Assembly (NCBI GenBank): GCA_028820635.1
Contig: JAPPIG010000132.1
Location: forward strand, 1-64,000
Length of the DNA stretch: 64,000 nucleotides
From: Candidatus Poribacteria bacterium
Lineage (GTDB): Bacteria > Poribacteria > WGA-4E > WGA-3G
Reading direction: 5' to 3'
Position numbers and translations under genes: made by a program. This document shows positions 17,893 to 26,818 of the stretch, in pieces (positions within the stretch are counted from its first letter, which is position 1; the number at the start of each line of letters is the position of its first letter). The notes under the pieces are model-generated. The model saw nothing but the letters and a program-made list of their open reading frames with translations, was not told the origin of the DNA and made no database searches.

Positions 17893-18708
17893 TTACTTTG
17901 TGCCCTTGATTTGTGCCCATGTAATGCTCAATTTGTCCACAGGTTCGACTGCAAAGGGATCTCCAGTGGATTTATAGAGACTTTCTACTTCATCTTCAGA
18001 AAGTGCGCGGTGGAACATCAGGAACTCATCCATCAATCCTTTGAATGTCCACGTGGGACTCGCGTTGCCATTAAATTCTGTGGCTTCAGAACCGATACCG
18101 ATAAATCCGTACCGTTGTGCCTTTGGTCCGATCATATTAGTAGCAGTGGCAGCTTCAACATCCACTTTACCATCAACATATATCCGTTTCGTATCGCCAT
18201 TGAAAGTTGCCGCTACATGATGCCACTTGTCATCGCTAACTTTTATTTTTCCGTGCCAATCTTCTATAGGACAACAAAAATCAAAAGCAACAAAGTCTGT
18301 ATGAGCAATTGCAGCATCTCCAGCTGCAAAACGGAAATAATCGCTACGATCCCACGAGGCAATCATACCTCTTTGAGCCGTCTTAATCCATACAGCGAGC
18401 GTAAGTTCCGGTATACCTTCGGTATAGTTTAGATTTCGCACCGCAATATATTGGGTTGTCCCACCAGGAAATTCCATACATTCGTTCACTTTGCCATCTT
18501 TCACAATCTTGAGATTGTTGCCGTGGAGAAAGCCGTCGTTCCCATTTCCGGACCCATCCAAGATATCTTCACCCTTAAGGGAAGCAGCATCAAAACTATA
18601 ATAGATGACCAATTCTTTATCGCTGATGCCCCGCGCGTGGGCAGTCAACGTTGTTCCTGTTAGAATTAATGTTATCGTCAAGAGTCGTAAAATAAAAAAG
18701 AATTTCAT
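17893..18708 (-). CDS. Secreted LamG-domain protein (minus cluster, copy 3)
   Basis: A 271-residue secreted protein. The signal peptide is about residues 1-25 and the concanavalin-A/LamG sandwich about 30-225, with the strand motif HHVAATFNGDTKRIYVDG. The end reads VDKLSITWAQIKGTK, the C-terminal motif shared by all the LamG paralogues here. It is the last of three LamG genes after two PhyH genes on this strand. LamG domains usually bind glycans or proteins; the ligand is unknown. It is more divergent from its two neighbours than they are from each other. Confidence 0.82.
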   Translation of the reverse strand: MKFFFILRLLTITLILTGTTLTAHARGISDKELVIYYSFDAASLKGEDILDGSGNGNDGFLHGNNLKIVKDGKVNECMEFPGGTTQYIAVRNLNYTEGIPELTLAVWIKTAQRGMIASWDRSDYFRFAAGDAAIAHTDFVAFDFCCPIEDWHGKIKVSDDKWHHVAATFNGDTKRIYVDGKVDVEAATATNMIGPKAQRYGFIGIGSEATEFNGNASPTWTFKGLMDEFLMFHRALSEDEVESLYKSTGDPFAVEPVDKLSITWAQIKGTK

Positions 18709-18812
18709 TTTAGGTCTCCTGCTAAATTATAGGGCGGGTCTCTGGGAAACGCCTAAACGGCGTTCATACCGTTGATTTGGTGGCCGCCCATTGTTTTCCA
18801 TTTATGAGACGT

Positions 18813-18837
18813 GGCGAGGCACAGGGCCTCGCCCTAC
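18813..18837 (-). repeat. REP-like palindrome with GTAGGGCGAGG head
   Basis: The unit GGCGAGGCACAGGGCCTCGCCC ends in TAC, so on the minus strand it begins GTAGGGCGAGG. The adjacent sequence ATTTATGAGATACGCTC (about 18842-18858) recurs at about 130-146 and, in near-identical inverted form, at 38456-38472. The sequence at 18762-18780 also recurs inverted at about 48952-48970. Confidence 0.6.
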
Positions 18838-18883
18838 AAATGATTTATGAGATACGCTCAATATACCTATTAGGTAGGTTCTT

Positions 18884-19711
18884 CTATTTCGTACTCTTAA
18901 TTCTTCCCCATGTAACGCTCAATTTATCCGCAGGTTCAACAGAAGTAAATGGATCCCCAGACGCATTGGCAAGATGTGTGACTTCTTCGGCAGAAAGTAC
19001 TCGGTGGAACATGAGGAACTCATCCATTAGTCCTTTAAATGCCCAAGTTGGTCCCCTATTGGCATCAAAAGCCGTAGCTTCTGAACCAATTCCGATGAAC
19101 CCGTAACGTGTTACCGCCTTTCCAATCATTTTGTTGCCTGTATCTGTGGGTGCCTCTGCATCCAGTTCACCATCAACGTATATCCGTTTCATTTCATCAT
19201 CAAAGGTTGCCACAACATGATGCCATTCGTCATCAGCAACATCTGTTTTACCCCACCAATCCTTTATAGGGCAACAGACATCAAAACCGACAAAGGTTGT
19301 TGCTGCGTTTCCACCTACGTCATCGCCCACAGCAAAACGGAAGAATTCACTCCGATCCCACGAGGCAATCATACCTCTTTGAGCCGTCTTCACCCATGCC
19401 GCGAGCGTAATTTCCGGAAATACGTCGGCATAATGATGGTTTCTCACCGAAATAAAGTTTGCTGCGCCACCTGGGAATTCCATACACCCGTTAACTTTGC
19501 CTTCTTCCACAATCTTAAGATCCCCACGTATCACACCATCATTTCCATTTTCTGACTTATCCAAGATGTCTCCTTCTTCAAGGCTATCCTCATCAAAGCT
19601 ATAATAGATGATAAGCTCATTTTCACTGATGCCCTGCGCTTGAGCAGTTAGCACGGGGACTGTTAGTATAAGCGTTAAAGCCAAAAGTTTTAAAATCACA
19701 GTGGTTTTCAT
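18884..19711 (-). CDS. Secreted LamG-domain protein (minus cluster, copy 2)
   Basis: A 275-residue secreted protein with an N-terminal signal peptide (to about residue 25) and one LamG domain. It has the shared segments FDVCCPIKDWWGKTDVADD and WHHVVATFDDEMKRIYVDG. The C terminus is ADKLSVTWGRIKSTK. It is about 75 percent similar by eye to the copy at 19863, so the pair is a fairly recent duplication. GGAG lies upstream of the ATG. No catalytic residues are apparent. Confidence 0.83.
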   Translation of the reverse strand: MKTTVILKLLALTLILTVPVLTAQAQGISENELIIYYSFDEDSLEEGDILDKSENGNDGVIRGDLKIVEEGKVNGCMEFPGGAANFISVRNHHYADVFPEITLAAWVKTAQRGMIASWDRSEFFRFAVGDDVGGNAATTFVGFDVCCPIKDWWGKTDVADDEWHHVVATFDDEMKRIYVDGELDAEAPTDTGNKMIGKAVTRYGFIGIGSEATAFDANRGPTWAFKGLMDEFLMFHRVLSAEEVTHLANASGDPFTSVEPADKLSVTWGRIKSTK

Positions 19712-19862
19712 TTTACTCTCCTTAAGTTTATAGACACCTTAAAGGTGCATTAATTGAAGCTCATTAGATTGATTTGAACAAAACCTATCTCATGTGAAAT
19801 TTAATGGCATAAAATTTCTACGCCAATAACAATATTCCTCTTAGGTGGTAATTAGGTTATTC

Positions 19863-20684
19863 CTATTTCTTGCTTTTAATCCTTCCCCATGTAATGCTCA
19901 ATTTGTCCACAGGTTCGACTGCAAAGGGATCTCCCTGGGATTTATAGAGTGTTTCAACCTCATCTCCAGAAAGTGATCGATGAAACAGAAAGAATTCATC
20001 CATCAACCCATTGAAAGCCCAGTTAGGTCCCGTGCCGCCACCAAAAGCACCAGCTTCCGAACCGATACCGATAAATCCGTAACGTGTGATCGCCTTTCCG
20101 ATCTCTTTGGTGTTTGTATCTGTGACTGCTTCCACGTCCAATTCACCGTCAACGTAGATCCGTTTCAATTCAGCATCAAAGGTTGCCACAACATGATGCC
20201 ATTCGTCATCAGCAACATCTGTTTTTCCAAACCAATCCCTGATGGGACAACAGACATCAAAACCGACAAAGGTTGTTGCTGCGTTTCCACCTACGTCATC
20301 ACCTACAGCAAAACGGAAGAATTCACTCCGATCCCACGAGGCAATCATACCTCTTTGAGCTGTCTTAACCCACGCCGCGAGCGTAATTTCCGGAAATAAG
20401 TCGGCATAATGGTGCTCTCGCACTGCAATATAGTTGGCTGCACCCCCTGGAAACTCCATACATTCGTTAATCTTGCCCTCCACAACCTTGAGATTACCAC
20501 GTATCACACCATCATTTCCATTTTCTGACCCATCCAAAACCTCTCCCTTTTCAAGGGTGTCCTTATCAAAGCTATAATAGATGATAAGTTCATCAGCACT
20601 GATACCCCGCGCGTGGGTAGTCAACGCTGGGACTGTCAGTATTAGTGTTAACATCAAAAACTTTAAAATAATAGTGGTTTTCAT
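19863..20684 (-). CDS. Secreted LamG-domain protein (minus cluster, copy 1)
   Basis: A 273-residue secreted protein. The signal peptide ends near residue 25 (LTTHA), and the LamG domain contains GWFG-type loops and WHHVVATFDAELKRIYVDG. The C terminus is VDKLSITWGRIKSKK. AGGAGC precedes the ATG, 53 bases after the end of the PhyH gene at 20738, so it is probably in the same transcription unit as the dioxygenases. Confidence 0.83.
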   Translation of the reverse strand: MKTTIILKFLMLTLILTVPALTTHARGISADELIIYYSFDKDTLEKGEVLDGSENGNDGVIRGNLKVVEGKINECMEFPGGAANYIAVREHHYADLFPEITLAAWVKTAQRGMIASWDRSEFFRFAVGDDVGGNAATTFVGFDVCCPIRDWFGKTDVADDEWHHVVATFDAELKRIYVDGELDVEAVTDTNTKEIGKAITRYGFIGIGSEAGAFGGGTGPNWAFNGLMDEFFLFHRSLSGDEVETLYKSQGDPFAVEPVDKLSITWGRIKSKK

Positions 20685-20737
20685 TATAGTGCTCCTTTTT
20701 ATAGTAGATGCGTTTCAACGCGTAAATTTTAGTTTAG

Positions 20738-21571
20738 CTAAGAATATCCTCCTATACCTAACAACATTCGCTCCTCCATATCTGCGTCTTTCAGAAAAGT
20801 TTGGGTCAACCCATCTTCAGGCGGATCGCCTCCGTGAGGTGATCTCCGCAACCACGTTGGCGTATAACCAAGAATTAACATTCTCCGTTTTGAACGGAGT
20901 GTTGGCAACGCACGATGCCAGAGATTGCCGTGAATAAGTACTGCCCCCCCAGCTTTCACCTGAAGTTCTACTTCGCCATCTATTGGTTCATAAATGTTTG
21001 GCGTTGCCTTATCCAACCAGTCGTGGGAACCTGGCACAACAACAACTGCACCCGTATCTTCGTTCAAATCGTCAAGATAAATAAGGCAATCAATACAGTG
21101 TGGTCTTGAAAACCATGGCGGTATCGGATTAGAAACAACACGCATGTGTTGATGCCAAGGTGTTTGATGCTGCCTGTCATCGCCAGGGTAAGTAATCCGA
21201 GCACTCAATCCGCGTAGCCGGACAAGCGGTCCCATCATTGCCCGCACAATTGACAAAACCGGTTGGAATTTCAGGAGTTTAAGAAACACCTCGTCCTTAT
21301 CCATCAGATGACGCGGAATAAAGCCCCACCCACGTTTTGAGGCGATTGCACTATCCCGCTTTTCCCATTCGCGTTCCTCCAATCGGTCAAGCGCGTCTCT
21401 CAGTTTTTGAAGTGCTTCTCCTTGAAAGAGTCCTTCACGAATGAGATAACCCGTCTCAGCGAATGCCTGCAATTCTTCGGGGGTAGAATGCACTTCCACG
21501 TCCCAGTGTTGGCCAGTTTCACCGGGGTTATGGACATTTAAGACTTCGTAATGAAGTGTGTGTTGTTCCAT
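20738..21571 (-). CDS. PhyH family dioxygenase-like protein with HQH in place of HxD
   Basis: A 277-residue protein of the phytanoyl-CoA dioxygenase family. The fold features are present: the segment HCIDCLIYLDDLNEDTGAV, PGSHDW and the distal His in LWHRALPTLRSKRR. The proximal iron motif reads WHQHMRV where relatives have WHQD, so one carboxylate ligand appears to be replaced by histidine. It could be inactive, use altered iron binding, or act on a different reaction. It lies 54 bases downstream of the next PhyH gene and upstream of the LamG genes on the same strand. Confidence 0.78.
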   Translation of the reverse strand: MEQHTLHYEVLNVHNPGETGQHWDVEVHSTPEELQAFAETGYLIREGLFQGEALQKLRDALDRLEEREWEKRDSAIASKRGWGFIPRHLMDKDEVFLKLLKFQPVLSIVRAMMGPLVRLRGLSARITYPGDDRQHQTPWHQHMRVVSNPIPPWFSRPHCIDCLIYLDDLNEDTGAVVVVPGSHDWLDKATPNIYEPIDGEVELQVKAGGAVLIHGNLWHRALPTLRSKRRMLILGYTPTWLRRSPHGGDPPEDGLTQTFLKDADMEERMLLGIGGYS

Positions 21572-21625
21572 ACTTGTCTCATTATGTTCTGTATTTGGTG
21601 TAACGCGACATGCAGATTCATAGCA

Positions 21626-22414
21626 CTACCATTTCAACAAATCTCCTGGAAGACGCGAACCGGGATAGTTTCCATTTTCATCTCGATTAGCAATCGACTC
21701 AGGAATTTCGTCATCCCAATAGTCGGGAACGGTGTTTGGTCGACTGTGCCAGGCTAAAATCAAGGTTCGTCGTGTATCAGTGTAATTTTTGTGAGCAGCG
21801 TGTAAAAGTCTTGCATCTGCCATTACTAATGAACCTGCTTTAGCACAAACATCCACCTGATCTGGATGGTCACTGAACATGATAGGATCGTCTTCGGCAA
21901 TAAACCTTGCACCTTGTTCATGTGCAGGCACAAGTTGGTCGTGCAAATCAATACGTTTGAGATGTGTGCCGGGAATTACCTTTAAACACCCGTTTTCCCG
22001 TGTGGTATCCGAAAGATAGTAATTGAGAAAAATGGTCTGAGGCCACGGAGAACAACTAAGTGGGTCATTCCAACGCATCCAGTCTTGATGCCAATAGAGT
22101 GGAGGCCCACCAGCTTCTTTTGTTAAGATAATAATCCCGCCTGATGCGGCGAAATCTCCAAAACCGAGATGCTCCAACGCATCTCGTGACGGCTGCCACT
22201 CCAACAGTCTTTTAATATATGGATTGTCTTCTCCGCGTACATTCACGTGCTGCCCTTGATAAACCATCTCGTCAGGTTCTTCATGACCTGAGATGAGTCG
22301 TTCCGATTCATCGTGAAGTTCCTGCAAGAACTCCTCTGTCAACACATCGTCCACAATGCAGAAGCCGTCGCGTAGCATTTGATTTCGTTTTTCTAAGGCG
22401 ACTTCAGGTGTCAT
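21626..22414 (-). CDS. Phytanoyl-CoA dioxygenase (PhyH) family protein
   Basis: A 262-residue predicted Fe(II)/2-oxoglutarate oxygenase with a canonical triad: H and D in YWHQDWM, and the distal His in RLLHAAHKNYTDTRRTL, where the Arg would bind 2-oxoglutarate. TAAGGAGC precedes the ATG. It is the first gene of a run that continues to the second PhyH and the LamG genes. Substrate is unknown; small halogenase, ectoine-type and phytanoyl-type enzymes all share this fold. Confidence 0.84.
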   Translation of the reverse strand: MTPEVALEKRNQMLRDGFCIVDDVLTEEFLQELHDESERLISGHEEPDEMVYQGQHVNVRGEDNPYIKRLLEWQPSRDALEHLGFGDFAASGGIIILTKEAGGPPLYWHQDWMRWNDPLSCSPWPQTIFLNYYLSDTTRENGCLKVIPGTHLKRIDLHDQLVPAHEQGARFIAEDDPIMFSDHPDQVDVCAKAGSLVMADARLLHAAHKNYTDTRRTLILAWHSRPNTVPDYWDDEIPESIANRDENGNYPGSRLPGDLLKW

Positions 22415-22448
22415 CCAATTTGCTCCTTAAATTTTGAAATTTAACCAA

Positions 22449-22477
22449 ATTTTACACAAAATTACTTAAGTACACAA
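22449..22477 (-). promoter_or_regulatory. Promoter of the PhyH-LamG run
   Basis: On the minus strand TTGTGT (22477-22472) and TAAAAT (22454-22449) are 17 bases apart, with an extended TGTG before the -10 box. It sits 35 bases before ATG 22414. Confidence 0.5.
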
Positions 22478-22529
22478 CATTTTTTTATTAGGTTTGTAAA
22501 GTTTTTAACATAATTCATGCTTTTTTCTT

Positions 22530-22587
22530 GTAGGAGGGTTTTATAAACCCAACTGAATAAGGTATCGGCGTTGAAAACACCTCCTAC
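22530..22587. repeat. REP-like palindrome pair
   Basis: A forward unit at 22530-22550 starts GTAGGAGGG and ends in AACCC. An inverted unit at 22567-22587 ends ACCTCCTAC. They belong to the same GTAGGAG family as the elements at 31-93 and 1611-1674. Confidence 0.6.
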
Positions 22588-22655
22588 AAGAGGTATTGGT
22601 TTCGTTTGCCCATACAACTTGCGATATACTTCAAACCATTTATTAAACTCATGTT

Positions 22656-23128
22656 ATACCATTTCTATATGACCATATTACATTATCCAGTAGGTCAGGT
22701 TGAGTTTACGAAACCTATAGGCGTCAATTTAAGAAAACGTTTGGCATTTCTTGAACATGGTTCAATACCCATTATTATTAAAACTGTCCCATATTTAGTC
22801 CCGTAGGGACGATATGTTTATAGAAAAACGGTGAACAACTCCTCTTTAGTCCCGTAGGGACGATATGTAGAAAATATGTCGTTGGGATACACATATCGTC
22901 CCTACGGGACTAAAGACATATATACATCTCATATCTATAAACATATCGTCCCTACGGGACTGAAGACACTGCCACAACGGATTTATCCGCTAAATTGATG
23001 CCTATGGGTTGAGTTTACGAAACCCGACATGCACGAGGTGATATGAATTACGTGTCGGGTTTCGCTTCTACCCGACCTACAAATAATCATAGAAATCCGA
23101 TTTGACGTTTTTCAATTAGAAATGGTAT
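22656..23128. mobile_element. MITE-like element A with ATACCATTTCTA terminal repeats
   Basis: The left end reads ATACCATTTCTATATGA (22656-22672) and the right end is its near-perfect inverse, complement of ATACCATTTCTAATTGA (23112-23128). The left 31 bases are nearly the same as the left end of element B at 48846. No transposase gene lies inside; short frames here are not convincing. Inside are GTAG-headed palindromes (22690-22717 and 23054-23080) and the GTCCC dimers at 22794-22965, so it may be a nest of insertions. Confidence 0.5.
22794..22965. repeat. Two inverted dimers of a GTCCC palindrome, 50-base period
   Basis: The unit TTTAGTCCCGTAGGGACGAT (core GTCCC-GTA-GGGAC) occurs at 22794 and 22844 on the plus strand. 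On the minus strand it occurs at 22891-22914 and 22941-22964. Within each dimer, unit starts are 50 bases apart. Another dimer with the same spacing sits at 38875-38953. Confidence 0.85.
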
Positions 23129-23256
23129 TATTAAGTTTCCAAAATGGATCAATGTAAATTTAAGGTGAAATTATTTGCTTAATGTGGTAAAATATATTGT
23201 AAAATTACCGTTTATCTTTTCAGAGCACAAACTATGCTATAAATGGAGGCAGAAAA

Positions 23257-23460
23257 ATGGGTTTTGGTCCGACAGAATTACTGATTTTGTTAGCGATTGT
23301 ATTACTCTTATTTGGTGCAAAGAAGCTACCCGAATTAGCCCGTGGGCTTGGTAAAAGTGTTACAAATTTTAAGTCTGGACTCAACGAAGAGTTGGATAAT
23401 GAAACTGAAGTAACTGCACAACAGGAAAAGGAAACACCACAGAAAGAGGAAGTTAGTTAA
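23257..23460 (+). CDS. tatA: Sec-independent protein translocase TatA/E
   Basis: A 67-residue protein with the TatA layout: a single membrane helix (about residues 6-21, LLILLAIVLLLFGAKKLP), the FGxxKLPE hinge, an amphipathic helix (ELARGLGKSVTNFKSGL) and an acidic tail. It forms the pore of the twin-arginine export system that moves folded proteins across the inner membrane. tatC and tatB are not in this window. GGAGG precedes the ATG. The upstream 800 bases are repeat-rich. Confidence 0.93.
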   Translation: MGFGPTELLILLAIVLLLFGAKKLPELARGLGKSVTNFKSGLNEELDNETEVTAQQEKETPQKEEVS

Positions 23461-23474
23461 ATTCTTACCTAACT

Positions 23475-23804
23475 ATGAAAGATAAATTACCCGATTTTCT
23501 TCAGGGTGTCATAGAAGAATATCCTGAGGTTTGGAAAGCGTATCAGACATTAGGTGAAGCATGCGGCACTGCCGGACCTCTTGACCCCAAAACGGTGCGA
23601 CTTGTCAAACTGGCTTTGGCTATCGGTGCGAAGTCTGAAGGTGCAGTGCATTCACATACTCGCCGCGCACTCCGTGAAGGAATCACGCGAGAGGAAATAC
23701 AACAAGTGGCACTACTGGCGGTAACTTCCATCGGTTGGTCTTCAAGTATGGCAGCTTTGTCTTGGATTCAGGATGTCGTAGATAAACAGACACAGTCCGA
23801 TTGA
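23475..23804 (+). CDS. AhpD-like carboxymuconolactone decarboxylase family protein
   Basis: A 109-residue all-helical protein of the AhpD/CMD fold. The family active-site stretch reads SEGAVHSHTRRAL where AhpD has the C-x-x-C-x-x-x-H redox motif, so both cysteines are missing and a peroxidase-reductase role is unlikely. It follows tatA by 14 bases and precedes the TPR gene by 10, so these are probably co-transcribed. Confidence 0.8.
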   Translation: MKDKLPDFLQGVIEEYPEVWKAYQTLGEACGTAGPLDPKTVRLVKLALAIGAKSEGAVHSHTRRALREGITREEIQQVALLAVTSIGWSSSMAALSWIQDVVDKQTQSD

Positions 23805-23814
23805 GAATATTCGC

Positions 23815-25086
23815 ATGGAAGTTGCTCATAGCCCCCAACACTTCATGTTTACAAAACTTGCTTGTGCAGTTTTAATCCTCACGACTGCTTTGTCGCTTAT
23901 TCCGTCTATTAGTAAGACTGAAACAGCAATGTCGGAAATGCAACAAGGAATGGAGTACGTCAAACTCCGACTCTACCCGCAGGCAGTTGATACCTTCAAT
24001 TCAATCTTATCACGAAATCCAACAGATATAAGTGCAATTTTTCAATTGGCGAATGTCTATAAGCTGCAAGATGAATTGGAATTAGCGATAAAGACGTTTG
24101 ATAAGATTTTTATAATTGCTGACACAAAAAATATACCTATAAATGATCGGGTACACGGATTTACTCACCTTGCACTCTCGGAAATATACTGCAAACAGAG
24201 CAAATTAGATATTGCTGAACAGCAGGCAATGGAAGCAGTTCAAAGATGTCCTACGAATGCTGATATGTATTACCGTCTCGGTTATATCTACACACATCAA
24301 GCGAAATTTGACAAGGCATTGACAGCACTTAAGCGAACACTTTCACTTAAACCTGATTTTGCCGAAGTCTATGAATGGCTCGGATTAATTGCGCTTATGC
24401 AACATAAACCGGAGGAAGCGATAACACACTATAAGGTCGCAATTAATAAAAAGCCTTATGTCCAGAGTGCCTATTATAATCTTGCTAAAGCTTACCGACT
24501 CATCGGGGATATGGAATCAGCAACGGAACAGCTGAAACTTTTCCAACAGATGAAAACCTACTACGACAAGACTTATGCAATTGAAGGGACTCTGGCAGAA
24601 GACCCATCAAACGCTGCACTTCGGCTAAAATTAGCGGAAATTCATGTGGCACATAAAAATATATCAGCCGCAGTCGCTACTTACCAAGCGCTGATTCGGT
24701 TGAATCCTGAGTTCATAGCAGGGTATGACAAGTTAGGAAGGTTGTATATGGAACTGAATATGCCGCAGCGCGCGATACCGCTTTTCCATAAGGTAATCAA
24801 ATTGAATCCTAATGCTGTTGAAGCGCATGTCCGATTGGGATGGCTCTATACCACTCAAAAAGCGTTTGGCAAGGCAGAAATACATTTACAAAAGACTATA
24901 GAAAAGATGCCGAAACTCACTTTGGCATATCACGGACTGGCTGAGATTTATATACAACAAGGACATATTGAAAAAGCCATTAACACCTACCAACATATCA
25001 CCCAAATTGAACCTGACGATAAAGACGCTTGGGCAGCGTTGCAAAACTTAGAACGTTTGAAAAAGGGGGAACAAACAAAGCGATAA
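23815..25086 (+). CDS. Secreted TPR-repeat protein
   Basis: A 423-residue protein with an N-terminal signal or anchor segment (about residues 12-33) and at least eight tetratricopeptide repeats, e.g. AIFQLANVYKLQDELELAI and AYHGLAEIYIQQGHIEKAI. It probably forms a periplasmic scaffold. The next gene, 26 bases downstream, encodes a CRTAC1-like protein, a partnership often seen in environmental bacteria. The start is uncertain: ATG 23815 and ATG 23845 are both possible. Confidence 0.8.
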   Translation: MEVAHSPQHFMFTKLACAVLILTTALSLIPSISKTETAMSEMQQGMEYVKLRLYPQAVDTFNSILSRNPTDISAIFQLANVYKLQDELELAIKTFDKIFIIADTKNIPINDRVHGFTHLALSEIYCKQSKLDIAEQQAMEAVQRCPTNADMYYRLGYIYTHQAKFDKALTALKRTLSLKPDFAEVYEWLGLIALMQHKPEEAITHYKVAINKKPYVQSAYYNLAKAYRLIGDMESATEQLKLFQQMKTYYDKTYAIEGTLAEDPSNAALRLKLAEIHVAHKNISAAVATYQALIRLNPEFIAGYDKLGRLYMELNMPQRAIPLFHKVIKLNPNAVEAHVRLGWLYTTQKAFGKAEIHLQKTIEKMPKLTLAYHGLAEIYIQQGHIEKAINTYQHITQIEPDDKDAWAALQNLERLKKGEQTKR

Positions 25087-25112
25087 ATTTCTATAGGTTA
25101 TCGGTTATTTTT

Positions 25113-26816
25113 ATGCTAATGATTAACCATTTTCGCACTCCATATTTTTATCTCCTATTCATATCAGCACTTATCACTAATCTTGCAGGCTTTCAACACT
25201 GCATTCCCGCTTCAGCAGAATCAATTTTTGTTGATGTCACTGAGTCTGCGGGTATCACTTTTGAACATACCGATGGTAGAAGCGGTAAAAGGCTTTTCAA
25301 TGAATTTCTCGGTTCTGGCGGCGGTTTTTTCGATTATGATGGTGATGGTGACCTTGACATCTATCTTGTGAACGGTGCGATTCAGACAAATAATCTCCAA
25401 GATAAAACATTACATAATGTCCTTTACCGAAACAATGGCAATGGCACGTTCACCGATGTCACCGAAAAAGCAGGTGTAGGCAGTGCATCTTACGGTGTTG
25501 GTGCTACTGTTGGTGATTACGATAACGATGGTGACCTTGATCTTTACATTACTAACTTTGGCAAAGATCAACTTTATCAAAATAATGGTGATGGGACATT
25601 TACGGATGTGACAGAGCAAGCAGGAGTGGGAAACCTAAACTGGGGAACGAGTTGTGCTTTTGCAGATGTTAATAATGATGGATATTTAGACCTCTATGTG
25701 GCGAACTATGCTGTGTATGACCCCAAAAATGATAAACAGTGTAAAGAGCGCGGGATTCACGTTTATTGTGGACCTCATGCCTATCCTGCAGTTCATGATA
25801 CGTTCTATAAAAACAATGGAGACGGCACGTTCACCGATGTTTCTATTGCATCTCGTCCCTCTGACCTGATTCCTCAGCACGGATTAGGTGTGACATTCGG
25901 TGATTACGACGGTGATGGTGATGCTGATTTATATGTGGCGAACGATCAAGATCCAAACTTTCTATTTCAAAACGATGGAAAAGGACATTTTTTAGAACTT
26001 GCATTAATTTCTGGTGTTTGCTACAATGATATGGGTAAAGAAGAAGCTGGAATGGGAACTGATTTCGGTGACTATGATAACGACGGGAAGTTTGACATTA
26101 CTGTTAGCAATTACCAGACAGAGACAAATACCCTTTATCACAATCACGACAGCAATTTCTTTATTGACAATACGATAGCGTCGGGGATAGCCGAAGTAAC
26201 ACACGGCTACCTTGGATGGGGTATCAAGTTTTTTGATTATGATAACGACGGATACCAAGACATCTTTGTAGCGAATGGGCACTTGATGGATAACATCGCT
26301 GTGCTTGAAAAGCACGTAACCTATCCACAAAGAAATCTACTGTTTAGGAATTTAGGTGATGGTACGTTCACCAACGTGATGCCACAGAATGATGGCTTGA
26401 GTGTAAAAAAGGTCAGCCGTGGTGCCGCTATCGGTGATTACGACAATGATGGTGATCTTGATATTCTCGTTACCAACTGCAATCAACGTCCAGACTTACT
26501 TCAAAATGCAGTTGGCAATCAGAACAATTGGATACAAATTCAGGTTGTCGGGCAAAAAAGCAACCGTTCTGGAATTGGAGCAAAAATAAAGATTGTGACC
26601 GGAACACACGTTCAGTACCGAGAGGTGCAAAGCGGCGGGAGTTATCTTTCTTTCCACGATCTGCGTGCACATTTTGGTGTTGGAAAGGCGGACCAGATTG
26701 ATCTGCTTGAGATTCGCTGGCCTTCGGGGCAAATTGACAAAAAGACACAACTTCTTGTTAACCACAAATATTTAGCAGTTGAAGGAGAGAAAATCGTTCA
26801 ATCAATAATTGATTAA
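25113..26816 (+). CDS. CRTAC1-like FG-GAP/ASPIC repeat protein
   Basis: A secreted 567-residue protein with a signal peptide (about residues 1-34, ending ASA). Multiple FG-GAP-type calcium-binding repeats follow, recognisable by DYDGDGDLDIYLVN and DYDNDGDLDLYITN. The C terminus (about 480-560) matches ASPIC/UnbV: SGIGAKIKIVTGTHVQ and LLEIRWPSGQID. The repeats likely form a beta-propeller. I chose ATG 25113 after the stop of the preceding gene; an earlier frame start overlaps that gene. The function of bacterial CRTAC1 proteins is mostly unknown. Confidence 0.87.
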   Translation: MLMINHFRTPYFYLLFISALITNLAGFQHCIPASAESIFVDVTESAGITFEHTDGRSGKRLFNEFLGSGGGFFDYDGDGDLDIYLVNGAIQTNNLQDKTLHNVLYRNNGNGTFTDVTEKAGVGSASYGVGATVGDYDNDGDLDLYITNFGKDQLYQNNGDGTFTDVTEQAGVGNLNWGTSCAFADVNNDGYLDLYVANYAVYDPKNDKQCKERGIHVYCGPHAYPAVHDTFYKNNGDGTFTDVSIASRPSDLIPQHGLGVTFGDYDGDGDADLYVANDQDPNFLFQNDGKGHFLELALISGVCYNDMGKEEAGMGTDFGDYDNDGKFDITVSNYQTETNTLYHNHDSNFFIDNTIASGIAEVTHGYLGWGIKFFDYDNDGYQDIFVANGHLMDNIAVLEKHVTYPQRNLLFRNLGDGTFTNVMPQNDGLSVKKVSRGAAIGDYDNDGDLDILVTNCNQRPDLLQNAVGNQNNWIQIQVVGQKSNRSGIGAKIKIVTGTHVQYREVQSGGSYLSFHDLRAHFGVGKADQIDLLEIRWPSGQIDKKTQLLVNHKYLAVEGEKIVQSIID

Positions 26817-26818
26817 AA

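Noticed and set aside
22606..22806. 66-codon plus frame in the repeat-rich spacer
   Set aside because: It spans the left inverted repeat and palindromes; no signal supports translation.
22794..22965. CRISPR array
   Set aside because: Only two units per orientation, a palindromic unit, spacers that are related to each other, and no cas genes.
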